The notes under the pieces are model-generated. The model was not told where the DNA came from. It saw nothing but the letters and a program-made list of their open reading frames with translations, and made no database searches. Of a DNA stretch of 64,000 nucleotides, positions 16,144-24,548 are shown piece after piece. A program made the translations under genes and the position numbers. Location: assembly GCF_000251145.1 (NCBI RefSeq), contig NZ_AIDW01000020.1, positions 1-64,000 on the forward strand. The letters are read 5' to 3'. Position 1 is the first letter of the stretch, and every line of letters begins with the position of its first letter. Source of the DNA: Sphingomonas sp. PAMC 26621 (GTDB lineage: Bacteria > Pseudomonadota > Alphaproteobacteria > Sphingomonadales > Sphingomonadaceae).

Positions 16144-17007
16144 TCAGACGCGCGCGGGCACCGCTTCATAGAGTCCGCGATATCGGGGACTTGGCCGGAA
16201 GGCCTCGGTCTGGCCGATCACGGTCTCGCCCGCCCCCAGCACGAGCAGCCCGCCGGGCCGGATCACTGTCGCGAACCGGTCGAGCACCCGCCGCCGCAAG
16301 TCGAGCGGCAGATACAGCAGGACGTTCCGGCACAGGATCACGTCGAACCGCCCGACCGGGAGCGGGTCTGCGATCAGGTTGAGGCGGCGGAACGCGATCC
16401 GGCGGACGAGTTCGGGCTTGGCCACCCAATCCTCCCCCTGCTGGTCGAACCAGCGCATCATGCGTCGGACGGGGAGCCCGCGCTGGATCTCGAAATGGCT
16501 GTAGCGACCGGCGCGCGCGCGGACGAGCGCGGCCTCGGACACGTCGGACGCGACGATATCGGGCGGCAGCGTCTCATGCTGCGATTCCTGCTCCGCGAAC
16601 AGCATCGCGAGCGACAGCGGCTCCTGCCCGACCGAGCACCCCGCCGACCAGATCCGGATGCGTCGCCCGTCCTGTTCGGCGCGGATCGTGGCAACCGCGT
16701 CTGCGACCATCTCGATCACCGCCGCATCGCGGAAGAACGAGCTCTCCTGGTTGAGCAACGCATCGACCGTCTGGTCCGCGACCTCGGGCAAGCGCTGGAC
16801 CGCTTCGACAAGGTCATCGAGCGACGCCAGGTTGAGATCGCGCAGCAGCGGCTTGAGCGCGGTCTCGATCCGCCATTCGCGGTTTGCGGCGAGCTGTTGG
16901 CCGGTGCGCACCTCGAGCAACGTGTTGAGCGCGGCCATCACGCCTTTGCTATGGGTTGGCAGGGCAGGCATTCCGGCGGCAGCGCTATCCAGGAAACGAT
17001 GAATCAT
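16144..17007 (-). CDS. cheR: Chemotaxis protein methyltransferase CheR
   Basis: S-adenosylmethionine-dependent methylation of glutamates on chemoreceptors. 287 aa from ATG 17007, whose ATGA overlaps the cheB stop. The N-terminal helical domain leads to LNQESSFFRD (86-95, where many CheR have TNxTxFFRE); the SAM site is IRIWSAGCSVGQEPLSLAM (about 117-135), followed by ASDVSEAAL and FDVILCRNVLLYL. Last of the cheA-W-Y-B-R run; transcription probably fades into the amidase gene. Confidence 0.94.
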   Translation of the reverse strand: MIHRFLDSAAAGMPALPTHSKGVMAALNTLLEVRTGQQLAANREWRIETALKPLLRDLNLASLDDLVEAVQRLPEVADQTVDALLNQESSFFRDAAVIEMVADAVATIRAEQDGRRIRIWSAGCSVGQEPLSLAMLFAEQESQHETLPPDIVASDVSEAALVRARAGRYSHFEIQRGLPVRRMMRWFDQQGEDWVAKPELVRRIAFRRLNLIADPLPVGRFDVILCRNVLLYLPLDLRRRVLDRFATVIRPGGLLVLGAGETVIGQTEAFRPSPRYRGLYEAVPARV

Positions 17008-18056
17008 GCGGGACGCCTCCGCTTGGCGACCAACCGGCCGATCTCGACCGGCGGCAGCACCGCGCAGGCGCACCCCGCGGCGACGACGGCACCCGGCATG
17101 CCCCACACGACCGAACTCGCGCGATCCTGCACGACGATGCAGCCGCCCCGCGCAGCCAGCGTCCGCGCCCCCTCGGACCCGTCGCGCCCCATCCCGCTGA
17201 GCACGATCCCGAGGGCGCGTGCGCCGTAGACCTCGGCGATGCTGTCGAACATCGGGTCGACCGAAGGCATGCACCCGCTGCCGACCGCCTCTGTGGTCAG
17301 GCGGATCGCCCCGCCCTCGCCGGTCCGCACGACGCGCATATGCGCATCGCCCGGCGCGACGATGATCCGGCCGGGGCGGATCCGCAGGTGATCGGTCGCG
17401 ACTTCGCACGGCCGGCCGGCGATCGTTTCGAGTTGCGCGGCGAAATAGGGCATGAACGACGCCGGCAGATGCTGGGTCACCAGGATCGGCACCGGGAAGG
17501 CCGCGGGCAGTTCGCCCAGCAATTGGGTCAGCGCATGGATTCCGCCCGTCGAAGCGCCGATCGCAATGATGTCAAAGCCCTTCGCGGTGGTCGGCGTACG
17601 TGGCGCGGCCGCGGGCTGCGGCACCGCGGGCTCGCTCGACTGCGGTTCGATCTCGACCAGACGCGCCAGCTTTTCAACCAGCGCAACCGAGAAACGCCCC
17701 GCAAAATCGCCGATATCGGGCTTGACGAGCGTATCCGCCGCGCCTTGCGCAAGCGCCTCGATCGTCGCCGCGGCACCGTCGCTCGCGAGGGACGAGACGA
17801 TCAGTACCTTTGCGCCACGCCCCGCGACGATCAGGTCGGGCAGCGCCACCAGTCCGGTCACGCCGGGCATTTCGATATCGAGGACGATCCCGTCGACCCG
17901 CTGCTCCGCGAGAAAGGCAAGCGCTGCGGCGGCATGCGGCACCGCGCCCGCGATACGGAACCGACCGTTCGCTTCGAGCGCGCGCGCGATCATGGCGCGC
18001 GCGACGACCGAATCGTCGACGATCAGGATTGACGGGGGACTATCGCCTTCGGACAT
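17004..18056 (-). CDS. cheB: Protein-glutamate methylesterase CheB
   Basis: Phosphorylation-activated demethylase and deamidase of chemoreceptors. 350 aa from ATG 18056. The receiver domain has acidic D14/D15 and phospho-acceptor D60 (GIVLDIEMPG). After an Ala/Pro linker (about 135-158) the catalytic domain carries S169 (IGASTGG), H196 (TQHLP) and D292 (GMGRDGSEGA), a complete triad. The stop overlaps cheR. It pairs with CheR to adapt the receptors, although no receptor gene lies in the window. Confidence 0.95.
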   Translation of the reverse strand: MSEGDSPPSILIVDDSVVARAMIARALEANGRFRIAGAVPHAAAALAFLAEQRVDGIVLDIEMPGVTGLVALPDLIVAGRGAKVLIVSSLASDGAAATIEALAQGAADTLVKPDIGDFAGRFSVALVEKLARLVEIEPQSSEPAVPQPAAAPRTPTTAKGFDIIAIGASTGGIHALTQLLGELPAAFPVPILVTQHLPASFMPYFAAQLETIAGRPCEVATDHLRIRPGRIIVAPGDAHMRVVRTGEGGAIRLTTEAVGSGCMPSVDPMFDSIAEVYGARALGIVLSGMGRDGSEGARTLAARGGCIVVQDRASSVVWGMPGAVVAAGCACAVLPPVEIGRLVAKRRRPA

Positions 18057-18174
18057 GCTGGAACTCGCGCGGGCGACGGGAAAGGCGGCAGCGCCGCGAT
18101 CGACGCGGCGAGCCGTGGCAGAGACACGCGGTGGCGGTCCGGGATACGCTGGACGAGCCACCGGGCGGAGACCG

Positions 18175-18540
18175 TCAGGCCATGCCGACGATCTGCAACT
18201 TGCTTTCGAGCGTTTCGCGGTCGAACGGCTTCATCACATATTCGTCCGCCCCCGCCTCGATCGCGGCGCGGATGTGCGCCATGCCGTTCTCGGTCGTGCA
18301 GAATACGACCTTGGGGCGCGTCGGGATCGAACTGTCGCGGAGCGCGCGGAGGAAATCCATCCCGCTCATCACCGGCATGTTCCAGTCGAGCAGGATCACG
18401 TCGGGTGCGGACGCCAGGCACGCGGTCAGCGCTTCGCGGCCGTCGCCGGCCTCGCTCACCTGGAAATCGAGTGTTTCGAGGATATGGCGCGCGACCTTGC
18501 GGATCACTTTCGAATCATCGACGACGAGGCAGGTCTTCAT
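18175..18540 (-). CDS. cheY: CheY-like single-domain response regulator
   Basis: 121 aa receiver with the full set of active residues: D8/D9 (VVDDS), phospho-acceptor D52 (LLDWNMP), T81 or T82 (FCTTENG) and K103 (YVMKPF). In a che operon this is the presumed CheA phosphate acceptor that acts on the flagellar switch; no flagellar genes are in view, so a non-motility output cannot be excluded. It lies between cheW (85 nt upstream) and cheB (118 nt downstream). Confidence 0.92.
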   Translation of the reverse strand: MKTCLVVDDSKVIRKVARHILETLDFQVSEAGDGREALTACLASAPDVILLDWNMPVMSGMDFLRALRDSSIPTRPKVVFCTTENGMAHIRAAIEAGADEYVMKPFDRETLESKLQIVGMA

Positions 18541-18625
18541 GAAGTCACCCTGTTGGTATGCGCTTGAGCCGGTCTTGCCCGAAATGCGTAAGCGTCGCGT
18601 TAAGATTGGCTTTTCGCCGAAACGC

Positions 18626-19054
18626 CTATGCCGCCAGCGCGACCGGGCCGGGGATCAGCACGTCGAGCGCGATCACCAAGATCGGTTCGCCATCGCGGTC
18701 GACGATGCCGCGACCGACGCGCTGCCACCCCTTGTCGAGCGCGACGCCGGCCGACAGCGGCATGAGGTCGAACGCCGCGACATCCTCGAGCGCGTCGACC
18801 AGCACGGCGTAATGATGCCCTTCGACGACGGTGATGACGGCGCGCATCGCGCTGCCATCGCCGGCCGGAAGGCCAAGCGCAGCGCGGGTCTCGATCACCG
18901 TGACAACGCGGCTGCGCAGCGCGGCGAGTCCACGGACATGCTGTTCGGCCCGCGGCACGGGGATCACCGCGCCGATATCGACCACCGATTCGACCTGCGA
19001 CGATTCGATCGCGACGGTCCGCCCGGCGATCCGGGCGATCAGGAACAACGGCAT
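18626..19054 (-). CDS. cheW: CheW-like coupling protein
   Basis: 142 aa, beginning MPLFLIARIAGRTVAIESSQ. It has the CheW fold pattern: VVDIGAVIPVPRAEQHVRGLA (receptor/kinase contact, split here by wording), LRSRVVTVIETRAALGLP, then DVAAFDLMPL and GEPILVIALDVLI. It links receptors to CheA. ATG 19054 overlaps the cheA stop by one base (ATGA-like), giving tight coupling and equal dosage. Confidence 0.9.
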   Translation of the reverse strand: MPLFLIARIAGRTVAIESSQVESVVDIGAVIPVPRAEQHVRGLAALRSRVVTVIETRAALGLPAGDGSAMRAVITVVEGHHYAVLVDALEDVAAFDLMPLSAGVALDKGWQRVGRGIVDRDGEPILVIALDVLIPGPVALAA

Positions 19055-21345
19055 CAACGGCCTCCGGCGGATTTGGCGAGCGCGGCGAGCAGGCCCGGGC
19101 GGTCGTAGCGGAAAATGCTGCCGTCGTTGCCGTCGCCCTCGGCGTTGCGCCGCAGCCGCACGACGGGCGCGCCGGCACAGGCGACCGGGCAATCGCAATC
19201 CATCGTCACCACGACGCCCGCCTGTTCGCCGGGGCGGAGACCGGTCGTGACGCGATATCCCGCTGCTTCGAGGACCGGCTTGAGGAATGTCGTGAGCCAG
19301 GCCGAATCGGCGCCTTCGAGCAGACACAAGGGCGCGTCGGACGCGGCGCAGGGATCCGCATGGCTGGAGAACAGCCAGTGCAGGTCGATCACCTCGATCT
19401 GGTCGCCATCGATCGCGACGACGCCCGCGATCGGGCCGCTGTCATGCGCCGCGACGAGTGTGTCGGGCAGTTCGACGATGTCGAGCGCCTCGCCGATCGC
19501 ATAGCCGAGCTCGACCGTGCCATCGCGCAGCCGCAGGACCGAAACGTTCGTTCGGCCTTCCCACGATCCAAGCGCGACGAGCGGGATGATCGCGCCGTCG
19601 ACCGAGAGCCGCAGCCGCCCCGCCGCATGCCGGATCGCGCTGGCAGGAACGGGTTCGACGCGGTCGATGACCGACAGCGGAACGATCCGCCGGACGCCGT
19701 CGAGATCGTCGAACATCAGGGCCTGGACACCCGGGACGACGACGACGTCATCCTCTTCGACCAAGATCTCGCGCGTGAAGACGAGACCGGCAAGCTGCGC
19801 GATCCCGGCGCAATCGAGCATCAGCATCGGCAGCCCACTGTCGGGCAGGGTCTGCCCGGCGTAGACGCCGGTCGCCATCACCGCCGGCGCGGCAGGCTTG
19901 ATCACCAGTTCCTCGTGATCGAGCACGGTATCGACCGCGAGCGCATAGGATCCGCCGGAAACGCTGACGATCACCAGCATGACCGGTTCGCTCGTCCCGA
20001 ACCCGAGCAGATTGCCGAGATCGACCAGCGGCATCCGACGATCGCGCACGGTTGCCATGAGGGTGTCGCCAAGCCGGTCGATCCGGATCGATTCGGCACC
20101 GACGCGGACGATTTCCTCGATCGTCTGGCGCGAGATCGCAAACCGCTGGTCGCGCACGCCCACGCCGATCGTCGACATGATCGACAGCGTCAGCGGCACG
20201 TGGATCGAGATGCGCAGGCCCTTGCCCGGCGTGTTCGCCAGCTCGATCCGCCCGCCGATCTGCTCGACATTGGCGCGAACGACATCCATCCCCACGCCGC
20301 GCCCCGAAATCCCGGTGACGACGTCCTTGGTCGAGAGGCCGGGTTCGAACACGAGTTCGAGCCGCGCCTGTTCGCTCAACGCGCGCACTTCGGCGTCGCT
20401 GCGCAATCCCGCGGAGACGACCTTTGCCGCCAGCCGCGCGGTATCGATCCCGCGCCCATCGTCGGCGATCTCGATGACGATCTGGTTGCCCGACTGGCGC
20501 GCGACGACGTTCAGCCAGCCCGTCTCGCGCTTGCCCGCGGCACGACGGTCGGCGGCGGGTTCGATCCCGTGATCGATCGCGTTGCGGATGATATGGACGA
20601 GCGGGTCGCGCATCATCTCGATCATCTCGCGATCGAGTTCGACGTCGCTCCCCTCGATATGGAGGGTGACCGTCTTGTCGAGTTCCGCCGCGGTATCGCG
20701 CACCATCCGCGGCAAGGCGGAGAACAACGCCTCGATCTTCTGCATGCGGGTGCGGGTGACGGTATCGCGCATTTCATCGACGGTCAGCGACAGGCGTTCC
20801 AGCGCGGCCTCAACGGTGGGATCGACCCCTTCGTCGCGCAGCCGCCGCGCGAGTTCGTTGCGCGCGAGCACCATGTCGGACATACCGCTCATCATCCGGT
20901 CGAGCAGGTCGACGTTGAGCCGCACGCTGCGCGTCGGCGAGCGCATCACCGGGGCGGCGCTGCTCGCGATCGCCTCGGAGCCGGTATCGAGCGCCGCGAC
21001 CAGCAGGTCCTCGCCGGTATCGTCGAGCGCGTGCCCCGCATCGATCGCCTCGACGATCTCGCCGATCCGGTCGACGATCGCGAGGACGGCGTTGACCAGC
21101 CGGGTGTCGGGACTACGCTCGCCCGACCGCACCGCCGCGAGGACATCCTCCGCGGCATGGCTCAGCCGCGCGAGGCGCGGCAGGTCGAGGAAGCCGCAGC
21201 TCCCCTTGACGGTGTGGACGAAGCGGAAAATCGCATCCAGCCGTTCGCGGTCGTCCGGCGCGGATTCCCACGCGACGATTTCCCCCGACAACGCCTCGAG
21301 CGTCTCGCGGGTTTCGGCAATGAATTCCTGTAGAAGATCGTCCAT
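19054..21345 (-). CDS. cheA: CheA histidine kinase with two CheW-like domains and a degenerate receiver
   Basis: 763 aa from ATG 21345 (MDDLLQEFIAETRETLEALS). Domains in order: HPt with H44 (FVHTVKGS), about 1-110; no clear CheY-binding P2 domain; dimerisation P3, about 140-205; ATPase with N-box NAIDHG (255-260), DDGRGID (295-301), and GRGVGMDVV (348-356); first CheW-like domain, about 385-525; second CheW-like segment, about 535-660; and a C-terminal 90-residue domain (671-763) like a worn receiver: LLEGADSAWLTTFLKPVLEA then AGYRVTTG, with a possible D716 but no conserved Lys. The extra CheW-like domain and receiver set it apart from E. coli CheA. First of five che genes, 55 nt after chpT. 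Confidence 0.93.
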   Translation of the reverse strand: MDDLLQEFIAETRETLEALSGEIVAWESAPDDRERLDAIFRFVHTVKGSCGFLDLPRLARLSHAAEDVLAAVRSGERSPDTRLVNAVLAIVDRIGEIVEAIDAGHALDDTGEDLLVAALDTGSEAIASSAAPVMRSPTRSVRLNVDLLDRMMSGMSDMVLARNELARRLRDEGVDPTVEAALERLSLTVDEMRDTVTRTRMQKIEALFSALPRMVRDTAAELDKTVTLHIEGSDVELDREMIEMMRDPLVHIIRNAIDHGIEPAADRRAAGKRETGWLNVVARQSGNQIVIEIADDGRGIDTARLAAKVVSAGLRSDAEVRALSEQARLELVFEPGLSTKDVVTGISGRGVGMDVVRANVEQIGGRIELANTPGKGLRISIHVPLTLSIMSTIGVGVRDQRFAISRQTIEEIVRVGAESIRIDRLGDTLMATVRDRRMPLVDLGNLLGFGTSEPVMLVIVSVSGGSYALAVDTVLDHEELVIKPAAPAVMATGVYAGQTLPDSGLPMLMLDCAGIAQLAGLVFTREILVEEDDVVVVPGVQALMFDDLDGVRRIVPLSVIDRVEPVPASAIRHAAGRLRLSVDGAIIPLVALGSWEGRTNVSVLRLRDGTVELGYAIGEALDIVELPDTLVAAHDSGPIAGVVAIDGDQIEVIDLHWLFSSHADPCAASDAPLCLLEGADSAWLTTFLKPVLEAAGYRVTTGLRPGEQAGVVVTMDCDCPVACAGAPVVRLRRNAEGDGNDGSIFRYDRPGLLAALAKSAGGR

Positions 21346-21400
21346 GGGCCCCCGCCTTTGCGGCAGCGGCTGCATGGCGCCCCATTGGTTAAGGGAGCGT

Positions 21401-22045
21401 TTAAGCCGCCTTGAACGCCGCGCCGAACAGCAGCACCGCGTCATCGGGAGCGGAGACCTGCACGACGCCGCCGCCTTCGGCGACCAGCGCATTGACCAGA
21501 TACGCCGCCGCCGCGCGCGGGGTGACGACCGCGTCGCCGCCCGTGCCGGTCAGCGCGGCGCGCATCTCGGCGTCGAGCACGATCCGCAGGCCCTCCGCAC
21601 GGACGACGATCTCGACCTGCCCGTCATGGCTTTCGGCCCCGACATCGAGCTGCCCGCCGCGCACCAGCGCGTCGCCCGCGATCAGCGCGAGGTTGAGCAG
21701 CACCTTGATCGCGGGCTTGGGCAGCGTCGCGTCCTCGACCAGCCAGCCGAGCTTGACCTTGTGGCCGTCGCCGAACAGCCCCTCGATCGCCGCGCGTGCC
21801 TCGCGCGAATCGACCGACTCGCCGAAGCCACCCGCCGCGCCGAACGCGAGGCGGAAGAACTTCAGCTTGTTGGCGGATGCCTTGGCGCTGTCCGCCAGCA
21901 GTTCGAGGCAGCGCGCGCGCATGTCCGGGTCATGCTCGTCCGCAAGCAATTCCAGTCCGTTGTTGAGCGCACCCACGGGGCTCAGCAGGTCATGGCACAG
22001 ACGCGAACAGAGCAGACTGGCGAAATCGGTCGGGCTAATGGTCAA
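21401..22045 (-). CDS. chpT: Histidine phosphotransferase ChpT
   Basis: In alphaproteobacteria ChpT passes phosphate from CckA to CtrA and CpdR. 214 aa from a TTG at 22045, with GGAG about 8 nt upstream. The DHp-like part has the phospho-His H18 in LCSRLCHDLLSPVGALNNGL, followed by a degenerate ATPase-like domain (LLNLALIAGDALVRGG, VVTPRAAAAYLVNALVAEGG) without nucleotide-binding glycines, as in the family. The start overlaps the stop of the JAMM gene. Its presumed donor CckA is encoded at 35531-37954. Confidence 0.88.
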   Translation of the reverse strand: MTISPTDFASLLCSRLCHDLLSPVGALNNGLELLADEHDPDMRARCLELLADSAKASANKLKFFRLAFGAAGGFGESVDSREARAAIEGLFGDGHKVKLGWLVEDATLPKPAIKVLLNLALIAGDALVRGGQLDVGAESHDGQVEIVVRAEGLRIVLDAEMRAALTGTGGDAVVTPRAAAAYLVNALVAEGGGVVQVSAPDDAVLLFGAAFKAA

Positions 22046-22566
22046 CGCTTGGGCTCCAGCTTTGCGCCTCTTTGGCGCAGCACGGCATGCGCCGCAAGCG
22101 GGACATCGGGCTTGGCTTGACCAAAACCACCGGCGGCAGCGGCGGCGTGCGCGTCGGGCACCGTTTCCAGCACCAGCGGCACGAATATCGTCGCCGGGTC
22201 GCCGCTGGTAGCGGGCTGCGCATGCCAGGCACCGATCTTTTCGCCGCCGACGATCACCCACACCTTGCCATCGGGCGCAGCGTTTGCGGCATCGGTCGCG
22301 GACGGCGTGACGGTCCCGCTCGGGTGCGAATGCCAGTAGCCGATCAGCCGCGGCCCGCCCCCGCGTTCGGCACGCAACGCGGCGAACACCGCAGCCGGGT
22401 CGAGCTCGAACGTCCGGCGCGGATCGTCCGCGACGTTGGCGCACACCGTCACGTCCTCGATCCGCTCCGCCGTGCCGAACAGCAACCCGCACGCCTCGAC
22501 CTCCGGGGTCGCCTGCGCGGCTTTTAGCAATCTCGTGCGCAGAGTGCTTGTAATCTCCAACACCAT
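22042..22566 (-). CDS. JAMM/MPN+ metalloprotease-like protein
   Basis: 174 aa from ATG 22566. The JAMM zinc site is complete: E24 (EACGLLFG), H79, H81 and D92 in HSHPSGTVTPSATD. Prokaryotic proteins of this type act as isopeptidases on small ubiquitin-like or sulfur-carrier proteins, or as siderophore or thiocarboxylate-linked hydrolases. No such partner gene is adjacent, so the substrate is unknown. The region after residue 120 is Ala-rich with no motif. It overlaps chpT by 4 nt, and its start codon is only 16 bp from that of divergent rluD. Confidence 0.85.
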   Translation of the reverse strand: MVLEITSTLRTRLLKAAQATPEVEACGLLFGTAERIEDVTVCANVADDPRRTFELDPAAVFAALRAERGGGPRLIGYWHSHPSGTVTPSATDAANAAPDGKVWVIVGGEKIGAWHAQPATSGDPATIFVPLVLETVPDAHAAAAAGGFGQAKPDVPLAAHAVLRQRGAKLEPKR

Positions 22567-22582
22567 GCCCAGATTCTAGACC

Positions 22583-23530
22583 ATGAACCGGGGGGTTTCC
22601 ACCATCGAGACGCGGATCGCCGACGAAGCCGGACTGAGGCTCGATCGCGCGCTTGCGGATGCGCTTCCGACGATCTCGCGCGAACGACTGAAGGCGCTGA
22701 TCTCGACCGGCCAGGTGACCGACGAAGGCGGGACGCTCCGGCGCGATCCGTCGAGCAAGGCGGTCCCGGGCGGGCTGTACCGCATCATCGTCCCGGATCC
22801 CACGCCCGCGCACAACGAGGCGCAGGACATCGCGCTGACCGTCGTGTTCGAAGACGAGCATCTCATCGTGATCGACAAGCAGGCCGGGCTGGTCGTCCAT
22901 CCCGCCGCCGGGAACCTCGACGGCACTTTGGTCAACGCGCTGCTCCATCATTGTGGTGGCAGCCTGTCGGGGATCGGCGGCGTCGCGCGCCCCGGGATCG
23001 TCCACCGGATCGACAAGGACACGTCGGGCCTGATGGTCGCTGCCAAGACCGATCGCGCGCATGTCGGGCTCGCCAAGCAGTTCGCCGCGCATTCGATCGA
23101 TCGGCGCTACAAGGCGATCGTCTCGGGGCGCCCTGCCCCGCCCGCCGGATCGGTCGACGCGCCGCTCGCGCGGAGCCCGCAGAACCGCAAGAAGATCGCA
23201 ATCGTCCAGGGCGGCAAGCGCGCGGTCACGCATTTCTCGACGATCGAACGGCTGCGCGAAGCCGCGCTGGTCGAATGCCGCCTGGAAACCGGGCGGACGC
23301 ATCAGGTCCGCGTTCACATGGCGTCGCTCGGGCATCCCTTGCTAGGCGATCCGGTTTACGGTAGAACAAAGCAGGCTCACAAACGCGATCTGGAAACCTT
23401 GGGTTTCCATCGACAGGCGTTGCACGCCGCGCGGTTGGGGTTCATTCATCCGATCAAATGTAACGTTCTGGCGTTTGATAGCGAAATGCCTGCCGACATG
23501 CAGGAACTGTTCGATACATTGCTAGTATAG
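22583..23530 (+). CDS. rluD: Ribosomal large subunit pseudouridine synthase RluD-type
   Basis: Makes pseudouridines in 23S rRNA helix 69 (by family). 315 aa. An N-terminal S4-like RNA-binding region (LRLDRALADALPTISRERLK) is followed by the catalytic domain with HRIDKDTSGL, where D144 is the catalytic Asp, and ETGRTHQVRVHMASLGHPLL near the end. No ribosome-binding site is visible before the ATG, and only 16 bp separate it from the divergent start codon. RluC/RluD subtype assignment is by overall pattern. Confidence 0.92.
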   Translation: MNRGVSTIETRIADEAGLRLDRALADALPTISRERLKALISTGQVTDEGGTLRRDPSSKAVPGGLYRIIVPDPTPAHNEAQDIALTVVFEDEHLIVIDKQAGLVVHPAAGNLDGTLVNALLHHCGGSLSGIGGVARPGIVHRIDKDTSGLMVAAKTDRAHVGLAKQFAAHSIDRRYKAIVSGRPAPPAGSVDAPLARSPQNRKKIAIVQGGKRAVTHFSTIERLREAALVECRLETGRTHQVRVHMASLGHPLLGDPVYGRTKQAHKRDLETLGFHRQALHAARLGFIHPIKCNVLAFDSEMPADMQELFDTLLV

Positions 23531-23584
23531 GGTACGGCCGCCGCGCCCTGCGCGCGACTGGCCTGCGAAAAGGGAGATACGACC

Positions 23585-24490
23585 ATGGCAGCCCGCAGCA
23601 ACGTCCCAGCGACGATCCCCGCCCTTGGCGGCGAAGCGAGCCTCAACCGCTATCTGTCCGAGATCAAGAAATTCCCGATCCTCGCGCCCGAGCAGGAATA
23701 TATGCTCGCCAAACGGTTCGAGGAACATGGCGACACCGACGCCGCCGCGCAGCTGGTAACGTCGCACCTCCGCCTCGTGGCGAAGATCGCGATGGGCTAT
23801 CGTGGCTACGGCCTGCCGGTCAGCGAGCTGATTTCCGAAGGCAACATCGGGCTGATGCAGGGCGTGAAGAAGTTCGAGGCTGATCGCGGCTTCCGGCTCG
23901 CGACCTACGCGATGTGGTGGATCCGCGCCTCGATCCAGGAATTCATCCTGCGGTCGTGGAGCCTCGTCAAGATGGGCACCACCGCCGCGCAGAAGAAGCT
24001 GTTCTTCAACCTGCGCCGCATGAAGTCCAAGCTCGACGCGTTCGAGGACGGCGATCTCAGCCCCGAGCATCTCGCCAAGATCGCCAAGGACCTCGGCGTG
24101 ACCGAGGCCGAGGTAACCAGCATGAACCGTCGCATGGCGATGGGCGGGGATACCTCGCTCAACGTGCCGATGCGCGAGGATGGCGATGGCCAGTGGCAGG
24201 ACTGGCTGCAGGACGATGCACCGCTGCAGGATACCGTCGTTGCCGAGGCGCAGGAAGCCGATGTCCGCCACGATATGCTGACCGCCGCGATGGACGATTT
24301 GAACGAGCGCGAGAAGTTCATCCTCACCGAGCGTCGCCTGACCGACGAGCCCAAGACGCTCGAGGAGCTGAGCCAGGTCTATGGCGTGTCGCGTGAGCGG
24401 GTTCGCCAGATCGAGGTGCGCGCTTTCGAAAAGCTGCAGAAGGCGATGATGCGGATCGCGGGCGACAAGCGGATGCTCGTCGCAGCGTAA
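23585..24490 (+). CDS. rpoH: RNA polymerase sigma factor RpoH (sigma-32)
   Basis: Heat-shock sigma factor. 301 aa with region 1.2/2 (LNRYLSEIKKFPILAPEQEY, then SHLRLVAKIAMGYRGYGLPV), the core-binding and -10 region LATYAMWWIRASIQEFILRS, the RpoH box area WSLVKMGTTAAQKKLFFNLR, and region 4 with VSRERVRQIEVRAFEKLQKA. The QKKLFFNLR stretch is diagnostic for RpoH rather than RpoD. GGGAGA 7 nt before the ATG. The gap to rluD is 54 nt. Confidence 0.96.
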   Translation: MAARSNVPATIPALGGEASLNRYLSEIKKFPILAPEQEYMLAKRFEEHGDTDAAAQLVTSHLRLVAKIAMGYRGYGLPVSELISEGNIGLMQGVKKFEADRGFRLATYAMWWIRASIQEFILRSWSLVKMGTTAAQKKLFFNLRRMKSKLDAFEDGDLSPEHLAKIAKDLGVTEAEVTSMNRRMAMGGDTSLNVPMREDGDGQWQDWLQDDAPLQDTVVAEAQEADVRHDMLTAAMDDLNEREKFILTERRLTDEPKTLEELSQVYGVSRERVRQIEVRAFEKLQKAMMRIAGDKRMLVAA

Positions 24491-24500
24491 TCGCGCGATC

Positions 24501-24528
24501 GGATCGGCGCGCTGGACAGCGCCGATCC
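24501..24528 (+). terminator. Hairpin downstream of rpoH
   Basis: GGATCGGCGC and GCGCCGATCC pair perfectly around an 8-nt loop, 10 nt after the rpoH stop. There is no T-run, so it may act as a 3' stabiliser or weak terminator. Confidence 0.45.
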
Positions 24529-24548
24529 GATCCCCGTACAGCGGCGGG

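Noticed and set aside
19360..21333. Long plus-strand ORF of 657 codons opposite cheA
   Set aside because: Composition (Arg/Asp/His-rich, no motif) is that of an antisense shadow of a GC-rich gene.
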